64,000 bases of DNA from Fluviicola chungangensis (GCF_007558725.1 NZ_VLPL01000004.1:310001-374000); one strand, 5' to 3'; positions 16,531 through 24,714 are shown, counted from the first letter of the stretch. Notes: generated by a model not told the origin, from the sequence alone. Numbers and translations are program-made.

Positions 16531-16833
16531 TTAAAAGTCAAACGGCAAATCATCATCATCCTCTTCAGCAATGATTGTTAGACTTTCAGTGTACTTCTCA
16601 AAGATTGATTGAATAGTTTCCACTACGGTTTTTAACTTACCATTATTTTGGTCAAATTCAGAAACTGTTAGATTGATCACTTCAGATGTATCAATGAAAC
16701 TGGTTAAATGAGACACTAATTCCGTAAAATCTACATCAGCACCGTATTCTATTTCAATTGATGCTTCTATAAGACCTGTTATTTCAATCTTTTGATTAAC
16801 TGAATCAAATTCTAAATTTGCTGTTTTACTCAT
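16531..16833 (-). CDS. Small acidic partner of the TrlF-like ATPase
   Basis: 100 residues, strongly acidic, ending EEDDDDLPFDF. Begins MSKTANLEFDSVNQKIEITG; alternating strands then a helix (GKLKTVVETIQSIFEKYTES). No family recognised. Its start codon lies 8 bases inside the upstream ATPase gene, so the two are translationally coupled and probably act together. The acidic C-terminal tail resembles tails that contact a partner or mimic DNA, but this is only inference. Confidence 0.7.
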   Translation of the reverse strand: MSKTANLEFDSVNQKIEITGLIEASIEIEYGADVDFTELVSHLTSFIDTSEVINLTVSEFDQNNGKLKTVVETIQSIFEKYTESLTIIAEEDDDDLPFDF

Positions 16834-19237
16834 TTTCGTTGTCTTTTAGTAGTTTTTGAATATTATATTTTTTTGATCTCATTTCAAATATGTATTCTCC
16901 TCCATCTAGGATGCTACATATTTCTTTTTGTGCAGATGGATCTTCGATTACATGTTGTTCATAAGAAATCCTGCTACCATCATTGTGAGCAATTATAACA
17001 TTTTCAGCATCACCATAAACTACAATTGATGGATTGTGTGTAACCAAAAAGACTTGTTTTTTGAATTTCACTTCTCTAAGTATCTCGACTAGTGTTTGTG
17101 CAATAAACTTATTTCCTAAATTATCTTCAGGCTGATCCACAAATACAAATTTGGAAGTTGGATTATGTAAGATTATTTGCAGGTACTTTTCAGAATTGAA
17201 CCCGGGACTGTTTCTTTCCGAAGTTGAACCATCTTCATACTTTAGATAATCCTGTGGGTTATCTAAGGTCTTGTATACCTCCTTTAATAAAGCTTTCGAT
17301 TTTCTTCGAAGTGTCTCTACCGTAATATCATTATAACTCTTAATTGTTTTGTTACCTGAAAGCACTCCAAGTAAATTAGTATAGATACTTTCACTTGTAT
17401 TTCCTCCACGGATTCCATCGAGAAAGATCTCATTTAACGAAAGGTCACTTTTGATTTCGACTACTAAGCGAATATTTTCAGCTATCAACATTTCCTTTTG
17501 CAATGAGTAATCAAAATCTTGAAACTGATTAGTGGTCTTTTTCAATTGAGCCAAACGGGAAAATCTTTGACCTATATCCCGTTTAAACTGCGACATTGAA
17601 TCCAGGGCGTCTGCTTTTCTTCTAGCAGATAAACTCAATAGTTTATTTTGTTCAATAACAAGTTTTTTTGTTTCATCCAAAAAAGCTTTCTTTTTTGTTT
17701 GCTTGAGATCCTTTTCTTGTACAAGTGATTTTTTCAAGCTTAATAGATTTTCAAAATCTTGAATGATTTTTAATTCCTCATCCGAAAATTCTAAAAATGA
17801 ATTTTGCTTAAATATGGTACTATTTACAGCCAGATTTTCTAAATTCTCAAAAGAATCTTCAATCAATTTCTGTTTATCATGCTCTTTAAAGATTTGTTCA
17901 TTTTCAAGCTTAAAAACATACTCACCACTTAATAAACTCTCAATGGTTGTTCCATGTAAAACAAAGTTTTTATTAAACTCACTATGTCCTCCGACTTGAT
18001 TATACTTATCTAAAACCCCTTCCAAAAGGTTGTTCAAATCATCTTTATGCTGGGTGAATTGTTGTTTTTGAAAATGATATTCGTCTTCTTTTCCTGCAGC
18101 CTTAGCTAAAACAAGTAAATTCTTCTTCTCGAAATAACTTACAATTTCATTTTGATTGATATACGTTATTTCTTCTTTTGGAATTGATGTAACAGTTTGA
18201 TAGGAAGCATCTCTAAAGCTTTTTATATTGGCATTTTTAAAATCAACATCATAAATATTTTGGTGTGAATCAACCCCGTCGATTTTTTCCCCCAACATAC
18301 TCATCATCAAACTTTTCCCACTAGATCTTCCTCCAATTAAAACATTCAAATGAGGGCTGAAGGTTATCTCGGTATCTTCAAGAACTGGATCTCCCGAAAT
18401 CCGCAAACTCTCAATGTAGTTAGTTTGCCCCTCTAAACTTGAATATTGTTCCTCGGACATTATTCTTGATTTAGGGTCAATAAATGCCAATCTAAGGGTT
18501 TCGAAACTTTTACTACCTTTCAAGTAATAAAACTCATGATTTGACCCTTCTTTACCAGTACACGGATAGTTTGCTGCATTATGGTTATCTGAAAACTGTA
18601 CATAAGCTTTATCCTCTTTTTTTCTGAAAGATTCAACAAGATGCTTATCAAACCCTTCGTTATAACGGGAAACATTTTTTTCAGGAACTTTCTCAAAAGC
18701 ACTTTGCATGAGAAGAACCATTTTTTGAGCTGTATTTAAGTCATCCTTATAGCTAGTAAGAATACTTTTTGTGTTACCCGCATGAGGAATGAAAAAAAAG
18801 TCTTCATTAGGGAAAAGAACTACTATTTCTTCAATAGATAAAACTCGATCATAATCACCAATTCCTTTCTCAGTATATTTCGCTTCGAGGGCATCATACA
18901 GTCTTTTTGCATTTATTTTATCCGAATGATTAAAGATTAACAAAGAATGATATGATTCAGGTCTTCCTCCTGTAACAACGATATCCAATTCAACGCCAAC
19001 TAGCAAAAGTGGGTCTTCAACCGGATTGTAAGCATCGTAATACTCATTATAAGCTTCATAATTGATAATATTATGATCTGTCATGGAAAAGATTTGGACA
19101 TCATTTTCCTTTAACTTGGTCTTGAGAGTATCAACCGAAAAGTTCCCCTTATAGTCGTTCTGTTTTGTCTTTTTACTCCAGTCTGTATGAATATGAAGGT
19201 CAACCCTCATCCAATTAGAGAACTTATTCAGTGTCAT
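16826..19237 (-). CDS. TrlF-like protein: PHP phosphoesterase domain fused to SMC-type ATPase
   Basis: 803 residues. N-terminal PHP domain (about 10-250) with metal ligands DLHIHTD (His15, His17), MTDHN (Asp54, His55), GVELD, PHAG and FSDNHN. ATPase head with Walker A GGRSSGKS (302-309), a long coiled coil (about 390-640), and C-terminal Walker B/D-loop FVFVDQPEDNLGN followed by LVTHNPS. This matches the TrlF family of PHP-linked AAA ATPases, whose members are often in defence islands; substrate unknown, with nucleic-acid or nucleotide phosphoesterase activity driven by ATP suspected. First gene of a two-gene operon with the 100-residue acidic protein. Confidence 0.85.
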   Translation of the reverse strand: MTLNKFSNWMRVDLHIHTDWSKKTKQNDYKGNFSVDTLKTKLKENDVQIFSMTDHNIINYEAYNEYYDAYNPVEDPLLLVGVELDIVVTGGRPESYHSLLIFNHSDKINAKRLYDALEAKYTEKGIGDYDRVLSIEEIVVLFPNEDFFFIPHAGNTKSILTSYKDDLNTAQKMVLLMQSAFEKVPEKNVSRYNEGFDKHLVESFRKKEDKAYVQFSDNHNAANYPCTGKEGSNHEFYYLKGSKSFETLRLAFIDPKSRIMSEEQYSSLEGQTNYIESLRISGDPVLEDTEITFSPHLNVLIGGRSSGKSLMMSMLGEKIDGVDSHQNIYDVDFKNANIKSFRDASYQTVTSIPKEEITYINQNEIVSYFEKKNLLVLAKAAGKEDEYHFQKQQFTQHKDDLNNLLEGVLDKYNQVGGHSEFNKNFVLHGTTIESLLSGEYVFKLENEQIFKEHDKQKLIEDSFENLENLAVNSTIFKQNSFLEFSDEELKIIQDFENLLSLKKSLVQEKDLKQTKKKAFLDETKKLVIEQNKLLSLSARRKADALDSMSQFKRDIGQRFSRLAQLKKTTNQFQDFDYSLQKEMLIAENIRLVVEIKSDLSLNEIFLDGIRGGNTSESIYTNLLGVLSGNKTIKSYNDITVETLRRKSKALLKEVYKTLDNPQDYLKYEDGSTSERNSPGFNSEKYLQIILHNPTSKFVFVDQPEDNLGNKFIAQTLVEILREVKFKKQVFLVTHNPSIVVYGDAENVIIAHNDGSRISYEQHVIEDPSAQKEICSILDGGEYIFEMRSKKYNIQKLLKDNENE

Positions 19238-19372
19238 AGAATTGTGGTTTCTTTAGATGCCAAATCTCATCATTTAAGTGAATAATAGCAAGAAGAATTA
19301 AAAAAATAAACGACTTAATCTCAAATCGTAGATCGTAATTTGTTTACGGTCTTCAGGTAGTATTATTGTATT

Positions 19373-19639
19373 ATGAAATATACAGGACACATATCAAAGT
19401 TGATTCAAAACAATAGTGCATTGAATCTGTCAAATCAAGCATTGGGAACCTTGATGAATATTATTTATCTTGAAGGAGCAATTTCATCGCTCGAGAACGT
19501 ACGAGCAAAAAATAAATATGCTGGAACCAAGAATAAATATGATGTTTGGATAAAAAACTATTCGGATAAGCTTGACAAAATCACTCAGAAACAAACTCCA
19601 GATAGACTTATCAATATGATAGCTAAAATTGGTAGTTAA
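19373..19639 (+). CDS. Hypothetical protein, 88 residues
   Basis: Basic, mainly helical small protein (MKYTGHISKLIQNNSALNLS ... LGTLMNIIYLEGAI). Contains two adjacent KNKY repeats (AKNKYAGTKNKYDVW). No family recognised. It is transcribed away from the TrlF gene, with a 135-base AT-rich divergent intergenic region between them, and ends 29 bases before the convergent 95-residue gene. AT-rich codon use matches the island. Confidence 0.55.
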   Translation: MKYTGHISKLIQNNSALNLSNQALGTLMNIIYLEGAISSLENVRAKNKYAGTKNKYDVWIKNYSDKLDKITQKQTPDRLINMIAKIGS

Positions 19640-19667
19640 ACCATCCAAACCCTTTAAATCCCTACTC

Positions 19668-19955
19668 TTACCTTATCGATTCACCAATCACACGAAGTAG
19701 TCTCTCCTTATCTGAAAAAGGCAATCCAATTAATGAAGTTAATATTGGAATTCTTAGCTCATTACTGATTATAAACCACATTGGATGTCCAAAAGTCTTA
19801 GGATAGCCTGCATCAGTGTCATTATCACCATTCCAACGCATAGCCAGAACACGATCTCTACTTTCCCAAATCCCAAAAGCAATAGAGAATTCTTGATTAT
19901 CATAAACAACTTCAATTACTTGAAAGTTTCCTGGATTTACATTTTCTGGTCTCAT
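19668..19955 (-). CDS. Hypothetical protein, 95 residues (second gene of a pair)
   Basis: Short alpha/beta protein with FSIAFGIWESRDRVLAMRWN and KTFGHPMWFIISNELRIPIL. No motif recognised. Its start overlaps the stop codon of the 155-residue gene (19952-19955, ATGA), so the two are translationally coupled. The resemblance to DUF-type small immunity or antitoxin proteins is superficial and not claimed. Confidence 0.6.
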   Translation of the reverse strand: MRPENVNPGNFQVIEVVYDNQEFSIAFGIWESRDRVLAMRWNGDNDTDAGYPKTFGHPMWFIISNELRIPILTSLIGLPFSDKERLLRVIGESIR

Positions 19956-20419
19956 AATGATTTAGGTATTAATTGTTCAATCCTCAAACAAGAAAACTCT
20001 CCTGTAATTCGTTTACCCGTATTCAAATCCTTAACCCTTATTGGGATTTCATATTTACGAGAAGAATATTTCATGTCGTGTTTACCTTCTTTTTGTACAT
20101 TTTGAATGTAATTCTCTATAACGGATTTTGACTGATCAGGATCATCTAAAAAGAATTGCTCTACAATTAAAGTATTATCTGAATCAAGTGCTAGTTGATC
20201 CATCTCTTCATACTTTAAATTCCTTAGCTGTTCATTATTATCAAGATTTTCAATTTGTGCTACAAATGAATCCTCCCATTTCATTCGATGAAATCCTGCC
20301 AATAATTCCTCTTGAAATAAAAGAGCTTCATCATAGTCAGATGCGTTAATTGTGGTCAAGAAATGAATTCTTATTCCTAGTTGGTTATTTACAAATCTAG
20401 CGTCAATTGAGTATTCCAT
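19952..20419 (-). CDS. Hypothetical protein, 155 residues (first gene of a pair)
   Basis: Soluble acidic protein starting MEYSIDARFVNNQLGIRIHF, with a helical middle (EEMDQLALDSDN) and a basic beta-rich end (YEIPIRVKDLNTGKRITGEF). No signal peptide, membrane segment or nuclease motif seen. Coupled by a 4-base overlap to the 95-residue gene. Divergent from the nuclease pair; the 185-base space between carries a perfect hairpin at 20526-20546. Confidence 0.6.
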   Translation of the reverse strand: MEYSIDARFVNNQLGIRIHFLTTINASDYDEALLFQEELLAGFHRMKWEDSFVAQIENLDNNEQLRNLKYEEMDQLALDSDNTLIVEQFFLDDPDQSKSVIENYIQNVQKEGKHDMKYSSRKYEIPIRVKDLNTGKRITGEFSCLRIEQLIPKSL

Positions 20420-20525
20420 AATTTCAATAAATAGTGATGACTCAAATTTAGCATTTTAGTTGATTATAGGTATAAGAACAAAGCAAGAAATCAGATGATT
20501 TAGTTCCAACGAATAAAAGTTAGAA

Positions 20526-20546
20526 GGACGTAAATAAATTACGTCC
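20526..20546. promoter_or_regulatory. Perfect inverted repeat upstream of the nuclease pair
   Basis: 8-bp arms GGACGTAA / TTACGTCC with loop ATAAA. It lies 58 bases before the start codon of the PD-(D/E)XK gene and next to a -7-like TATCTTTA. It lacks a T-tract, so an operator is more likely than a terminator. Confidence 0.4.
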
Positions 20547-20604
20547 ACACATGTTTATCTTTATAAAATCACTGAATTCAAATGAACTAAAATAAAGTAA
20601 ATAA

Positions 20605-21366
20605 ATGGCTGCACCAAAAGCGAAATCCCTACAACAAAAGCTTGGTTTTTTCGATGAGGATTTGAAAAACCCAACACATGATGAAATTCTAAAATGGGTA
20701 GATTTGAATATTGAGAAAGTTATAAATGATGTTTACAATTTACACGACTGGAATTCGGAGGTAGTAAAAGCCTTAGAAAATCACACGGAAAAAATTGTTA
20801 GAAAAGAATGTGGTTTATACAAAAACAAGAAAGAGAAACTCCTTGCAGATATAGTAACCAAGTATGATCCGACGTCAGAAAAAGAACAGTTAGCAATTGT
20901 AGAAAAAAGACTTAACATATTGAATTCTTTTAACGGCTTGTCAAATGAACTCCCTGTTCGAAGTAAATTTAAAGTGTCGAAAAAACAATGGGAGTTCACT
21001 GTATGTAATCAAACTACTAATCACCGAACTGGCTATCAATCTTCTAAGAATATTATAGGATTTGTAGATATGAGAGTGGAAATTGAATGCACCAAACTGA
21101 CTGTAAATGGCATCGATTTTGAAAATGAAGAGGTCTATGATAATATAGAATGGATTCAAACTGAAAAGGATGAGTATAGACAACCTCTTAAGTACGATAT
21201 TTACATTGAAGTTAAAACGAAAATCCCTTCTTTGGGGGAATTGTTCAGACAATTAAATACATACAAAGAATTTGTCAAAGGCTCATTCCTTGTTATTTGT
21301 CCTGATGATTCCGAAAAAGAGGTTATCGTAAGCCAAGGGTTTAATTTCTATAAATATGAGAAATGA
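20605..21366 (+). CDS. PD-(D/E)XK nuclease-like protein (partner of PIN-like gene)
   Basis: 253 residues. Helical N-terminal half (about 1-110), then a nuclease-like core: Glu130 in KKQWEFTV, Asp155 in IGFVDMRVEIE, and Glu202-x-Lys204 in DIYIEVKTKIPSLGELFRQL followed by the Gln/Tyr-containing helix. This spacing fits the PD-(D/E)XK superfamily; a long insert (160-195) separates the Asp and ExK motifs. No specific family recognised. It overlaps the next gene by 11 bases, indicating a two-gene system. Unlikely to be a classical restriction enzyme because no methyltransferase is near. Confidence 0.72.
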   Translation: MAAPKAKSLQQKLGFFDEDLKNPTHDEILKWVDLNIEKVINDVYNLHDWNSEVVKALENHTEKIVRKECGLYKNKKEKLLADIVTKYDPTSEKEQLAIVEKRLNILNSFNGLSNELPVRSKFKVSKKQWEFTVCNQTTNHRTGYQSSKNIIGFVDMRVEIECTKLTVNGIDFENEEVYDNIEWIQTEKDEYRQPLKYDIYIEVKTKIPSLGELFRQLNTYKEFVKGSFLVICPDDSEKEVIVSQGFNFYKYEK

Positions 21367-22375
21367 TTTTATGAGCCACTTTTATTATTTATCTGATTTA
21401 GGTGAGGTTGCCTTGCCAAGCGAAAAAGAAATTCAAGAATTAGAAGAGAAGGAAAGCAGTGAACTGCTAATAATCTTGGATAGCTGTGTTTGTTTAGATA
21501 TAATAACTTTTGTCAAGCACAAGAAATCAGCGAAAGTAGATAAGACGAAAATATTTAATCTGGTACGGTATGTACAAAAGCACAAGGTAAACTATACTTC
21601 AATTTTTGCGTTGACTGAGCTTTGTTATGATCGTTCAACCCTTGAAATAATTGAAGATAAGCTATGGGATTTTAAACATAAGGTTGACTTCGTATTTGGT
21701 TATCCAATAAAGTTATTAGAACGTTACGAATTCGATTTTGAGTTAAATTACGATATTCGCCCTCGAACATCATCTATGAAAGGTTCAATTCAGCCATTTT
21801 CAGCAAATCTTAACCTATACTATGCAGGATTATTAAAGATTCGTGAACTTGCAAATGATGGGTTGAAAAAGGAATATTCTGAAAAAAACATCAATCTATT
21901 TATCGAATGGATGAAAAATGAGTTAAACGTGATGTTAGGATTGGAATTCACTCTTGCCTTAGAAATATTTGGTGGAAATACTAAATTACTTTCAATGATT
22001 TCTATTGGTGCAAAACCGGAGCAAGTCAAAAAGAGATTGTGGGGTACAGCTTGGGATTTATTTCACGCTCGGATGAGTTGTAATCGAACTCAAATATCGA
22101 AAATGACGGGAATAAGAACACATCCCATTTTTATCACAAAGGATTATGCTCTTTACAAGGTTATGGCGCCTTCCGTTTTACACAATGTTCACTTCAATTC
22201 CTTAAATTTCAAGATTACCCATGAAAACAATTACCCTCTTCACTATTCAGATTTATTCATGCAAAATTTAAACGAAAGGTTACTTGAATTATCAGTTGAA
22301 AGAGTTTCAGAAGAACCAATTCTTGATGAATCTAGGGTGATTTCAATTATCGAAAACCTCGAAGCAAATCTATAA
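21356..22375 (+). CDS. PIN-like nuclease domain protein
   Basis: 339 residues, much longer than stand-alone VapC toxins (about 130). Four acidic residues fit a PIN active site: Asp42 in LLIILDSCVCLDII, Glu88 in SIFALTELCYD, Asp234 in LWGTAWDLFHARM and Asp263 in PIFITKDYAL. A helical insert of about 130 residues lies between the second and third. PIN domains are metal-dependent RNases; no antitoxin-like gene is adjacent, but the upstream PD-(D/E)XK protein is coupled by an 11-base overlap. An alternative start, MSHFYYL at 21371, would leave a 4-base gap. It overlaps the convergent nuclease gene at 22370 by 6 bases. Confidence 0.72.
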   Translation: MRNDFMSHFYYLSDLGEVALPSEKEIQELEEKESSELLIILDSCVCLDIITFVKHKKSAKVDKTKIFNLVRYVQKHKVNYTSIFALTELCYDRSTLEIIEDKLWDFKHKVDFVFGYPIKLLERYEFDFELNYDIRPRTSSMKGSIQPFSANLNLYYAGLLKIRELANDGLKKEYSEKNINLFIEWMKNELNVMLGLEFTLALEIFGGNTKLLSMISIGAKPEQVKKRLWGTAWDLFHARMSCNRTQISKMTGIRTHPIFITKDYALYKVMAPSVLHNVHFNSLNFKITHENNYPLHYSDLFMQNLNERLLELSVERVSEEPILDESRVISIIENLEANL

Positions 22376-22837
22376 TAAATCAAGTAAAGCTTGCCAATTA
22401 TTTAGAAATCTATCTTTATCTCCATAACCACCCGATTTGCTTTTTCTAATTCGAATCTTAATAGATTTATTTTCTCCTTTTAGTTCAGATTTAGGAAGAA
22501 TAAAAAATGAATTGTAATCATACCATAAACAGATTAGAATATCGAAATTCTCATATTCATTTTTAGTTACTTCAAACTCACGTGAACCCTCCGTCTTAGT
22601 ACTAGTTGCTGTCGTATAAAGACTTTGGCGAGTTTTGACCTCTACTTTAATCGTTTTATTCGTTTCAAGATTAACAAGAACAATATCACAGCCGGAATCA
22701 TCTAGGTTTTTAAATGCTTTCCAAGGCGTATCATGGATTCTTACATAAATTTGGAAGAGTACAGAATTTTCTCCTATATCTTTAAGCAATTCCTTTAAAT
22801 TTTGGGGCAGCTTCTTTGTCGGCTTTGAGATTTTCAC
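22370..22837 (-). CDS. PD-(D/E)XK endonuclease-like protein of the retron operon
   Basis: 155 residues. Core motif DDSGCDIVLVN (Asp51) followed by IKVEVKTRQ (Glu66, Lys68), the arrangement of compact Holliday-junction-resolvase/Mrr-like PD-(D/E)XK folds, with a basic C-terminal tail (KIRIRKSKSGGYG). Last gene of a four-gene minus-strand operon, 53 bases after the reverse transcriptase stop. It is the natural candidate for the toxic effector of the retron (inference). Confidence 0.75.
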   Translation of the reverse strand: MKISKPTKKLPQNLKELLKDIGENSVLFQIYVRIHDTPWKAFKNLDDSGCDIVLVNLETNKTIKVEVKTRQSLYTTATSTKTEGSREFEVTKNEYENFDILICLWYDYNSFFILPKSELKGENKSIKIRIRKSKSGGYGDKDRFLNNWQALLDLL

Positions 22838-22871
22838 GTGAATATGGTTACTTATAAGAAACCAAATATAA

Positions 22872-22898
22872 GTGAAATCCCTTAAATCCTTTATCTCC
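22872..22898 (-). repeat. GGATTT repeat, copy between RT and nuclease genes
   Basis: 27-bp segment on the minus strand matching the island-edge copy at 24775-24801 at 22 of 27 positions. It covers the RT stop codon and the gap before the PD-(D/E)XK gene. Confidence 0.45.
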
Positions 22899-23748
22899 CT
22901 CTTCTATTCGTTTTTCGAATATTCTCAACATATATTTGATATGCTTTGAGATCTCTCCTTAAAGCAATACCCTCTTTTGTTTTCTCCAATATTTTCTTTG
23001 GAGCATCGATGTAATTATTGAACACATCAATTCCGGTAATATTTTGAAAACCCTCGTATTTTGTTTTTCGACGGCTCAATTTAAATCCACTATCCATTAC
23101 AATTTCAAGTAATGTTTGTAAATGCTCCTTAAAGCATTGCTGAGATGAAAATGTTAGATCGTCCACATACCTTGTATAGGTGATTCCCTGTCTATTACAA
23201 AATTCGATTAGCCTAAAATCTGTTTCTAAAAAAACGATATTCGATACATGCGTGCTGGTCGGAGTTCCTTGAGGCAGTTCATATTTCCAAGTAGTAAATT
23301 TGGTTAACCAATGGCTATAATGATTCGAAAATTTCAATTTAAGGAACGTATCATAAACCCTATCATATTTGATGCTAGGATAGAAATCCTGTAAATCGGT
23401 CGTAAATTGAAACTTCTTACCTTGATGGGGTTTAGCATTAGTAATATTGCTCCTCTTCTTTACACCTCCATGAATATTAGATGGCATAGAAATAGGAACT
23501 AATATTCTTTCTTTAATTGCTCGTTGGATAACTTTAAGTTCTTTCAAAGAAGGTCGAATGATTCGTTTTTTCACCGTACCATCTTTGTACTTCTTACTTT
23601 CACCCGTAACCTTATCTTTCTTAATTTCTTCCCATTCCTTATAATAAGAATCAAGGTTTGAAGAAACCTCAGAAACCAACTCCTTTTTAATACCAATGTT
23701 ATGACAGAACTTTTTGAATTCTGACTTTTCAAACTCCGAAGAAATCAC
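22891..23748 (-). CDS. Retron-type reverse transcriptase
   Basis: 285 residues, compact RT. Visible motifs: VKKRSNITNAKPHQGKK with the retron-type NAxxH signature (NAKPH, 104-108), catalytic Asp118 in FTTDLQDFYPSI, LPQGTPTS (158-165), catalytic YTRYVDDLTFSS with YVDD at 194-197, and NITGIDV (237-239) at the place of the retron VTG motif. No integrase, maturase or CRISPR-linked domain. The start overlaps the XRE regulator gene by 20 bases. Retron RTs make branched msDNA from an adjacent RNA, and such systems defend against phage; the RNA is expected in the leader at 24310-24640. Confidence 0.87.
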   Translation of the reverse strand: MISSEFEKSEFKKFCHNIGIKKELVSEVSSNLDSYYKEWEEIKKDKVTGESKKYKDGTVKKRIIRPSLKELKVIQRAIKERILVPISMPSNIHGGVKKRSNITNAKPHQGKKFQFTTDLQDFYPSIKYDRVYDTFLKLKFSNHYSHWLTKFTTWKYELPQGTPTSTHVSNIVFLETDFRLIEFCNRQGITYTRYVDDLTFSSQQCFKEHLQTLLEIVMDSGFKLSRRKTKYEGFQNITGIDVFNNYIDAPKKILEKTKEGIALRRDLKAYQIYVENIRKTNRRGR

Positions 23749-24019
23749 TTATTAATGCTTTTACTTTTGGACCAATATTTTCAAACTGTTCTTTTTTCTC
23801 CACAGGTACATCTTCCGAATCAATTGACATAAAAAAAAGAACTGGCAATGGGATTTCCAATTCGTCACTGATCACTTTCAACGTAGATAAATTAGGTTCT
23901 TTCTTATTCCCCTCTATTTGAGAAAGGTAAGTTTGAGTTATACCACAAGCTCTGGCAAACTCTTCTTGAGTCTGCCCCTTTTGCTTTCTATTATTTTTAA
24001 TTACAGTTCCTAAATCCAT
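23729..24019 (-). CDS. XRE-family helix-turn-helix protein of the retron operon
   Basis: 96 residues. Cro/C1-type HTH in residues 4-60: NNRKQKGQTQEEFARACGIT then QTYLSQIEGNKKEPN, with a short C-terminal helical extension ending ALISDFFGV. Overlaps the RT start by 20 bases, so the two are translationally coupled. Could be the operon's repressor or, as in retron groups whose accessory protein is an HTH protein, part of the RT complex. I cannot tell which. Confidence 0.85.
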   Translation of the reverse strand: MDLGTVIKNNRKQKGQTQEEFARACGITQTYLSQIEGNKKEPNLSTLKVISDELEIPLPVLFFMSIDSEDVPVEKKEQFENIGPKVKALISDFFGV

Positions 24020-24080
24020 GAGTTGAAAAATTTAAGGAGCGCTCGGGTTAATGACGTACATTGATTTTCGAATCCATGGT

Positions 24081-24302
24081 TTAAGAAAAATAGCGAGTAA
24101 ATAACTCTACGACTTTCATAACCTCTTTACGAAGTTCTTTATTCGTTTTACCTTTCTTGTTCCTTAGAATTTGAAGTTTTTGCAATACTTCATTCAAGAT
24201 TAATAAATCTTGATCCGAGAGAGAACACTGGGTGTCCTTAGCGATAATTTGAATGCAAGCAATCAAACTATCGATGTTTCGAGTTTGTTTAATTCTACTC
24301 AT
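24081..24302 (-). CDS. Small helical protein at the head of the retron operon
   Basis: 73 residues, basic and fully helical in appearance (MSRIKQTRNIDSLIACIQII, SLSDQDLLILNEVLQKL, LRKEVMKVVELFTRYFS). No family recognised. It starts right after the roughly 330-base leader and ends 61 bases before the XRE gene. May be a real small accessory protein, or a frame lying on part of the structured RNA; the regular heptad-like Leu/Ile spacing favours a protein. Confidence 0.55.
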   Translation of the reverse strand: MSRIKQTRNIDSLIACIQIIAKDTQCSLSDQDLLILNEVLQKLQILRNKKGKTNKELRKEVMKVVELFTRYFS

Positions 24303-24309
24303 TTTACTA

Positions 24310-24640
24310 AAAATTTATTTTAATAGGCGACATTGCCCTGCATTACTGCAAGCCACCATGGTAGAATCAAATTCACATTCCTAAATGCGTAGACAATGTT
24401 CTCATACACTCACTTAAAATTCCTGCATTAAAAGACTTTAAAAGGATAAAGCATTAACGCTAAGCGCAATTATATTCATCTAGTCCAGTATCGCTATAGA
24501 CTTTCGCCGTGTTAGGGGGAAGAAGATAGGAAGGACATCTTATGAATCTTTTCTTTCCGCTAAAAACCCACAAGGGTTGCCAATTGGCTATAAGTTGAAC
24601 TTCATCTAGAAATTTGACCTCAAAACATTTTCAAAGAACG
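24310..24640 (-). ncRNA. Candidate retron leader RNA (msr-msd region)
   Basis: About 330 bases with no plausible open frame between a consensus -7 box (24647-24654) and the first gene of the RT operon. On the minus strand it contains several foldable elements: AACCC-TTGT-GGGTT followed by TTTTAGCGG (the TTAGCG context resembles the branch-G region of some known retrons); AGTCTA-(9 nt)-TGGACT; and a long hairpin spanning 24330-24399, ACATTGTC pairing with GGCAATGT (one G-U), then GCATT with AATGC. I could not identify the a1/a2 flanking repeats, so the assignment is tentative. Confidence 0.35.
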
Positions 24641-24646
24641 ATAAAA

Positions 24647-24654
24647 CAAAGATA
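24647..24654 (-). promoter_or_regulatory. -7 box before the retron leader
   Basis: TATCTTTG on the minus strand, an exact match to the Bacteroidota TAnnTTTG -7 element, about 345 bases before the first start codon of the RT operon. No clear -33 TTG was seen at the usual distance. Confidence 0.5.
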
Positions 24655-24714
24655 TATAAATATTACTCACAGTTAATAAGCTATTTCGCCGAACTTACCA
24701 ACATTTTGAGTCGG

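Noticed and set aside
21356-22375. VapBC toxin-antitoxin
   Set aside because: The PIN-like protein is far too long and the upstream gene is a nuclease-like protein, not a small DNA-binding antitoxin.
22891-23748. Group II intron maturase or diversity-generating retroelement RT
   Set aside because: No intron domains V/VI, no maturase domain, no template/variable repeat pair; NAxxH and small size favour retron.
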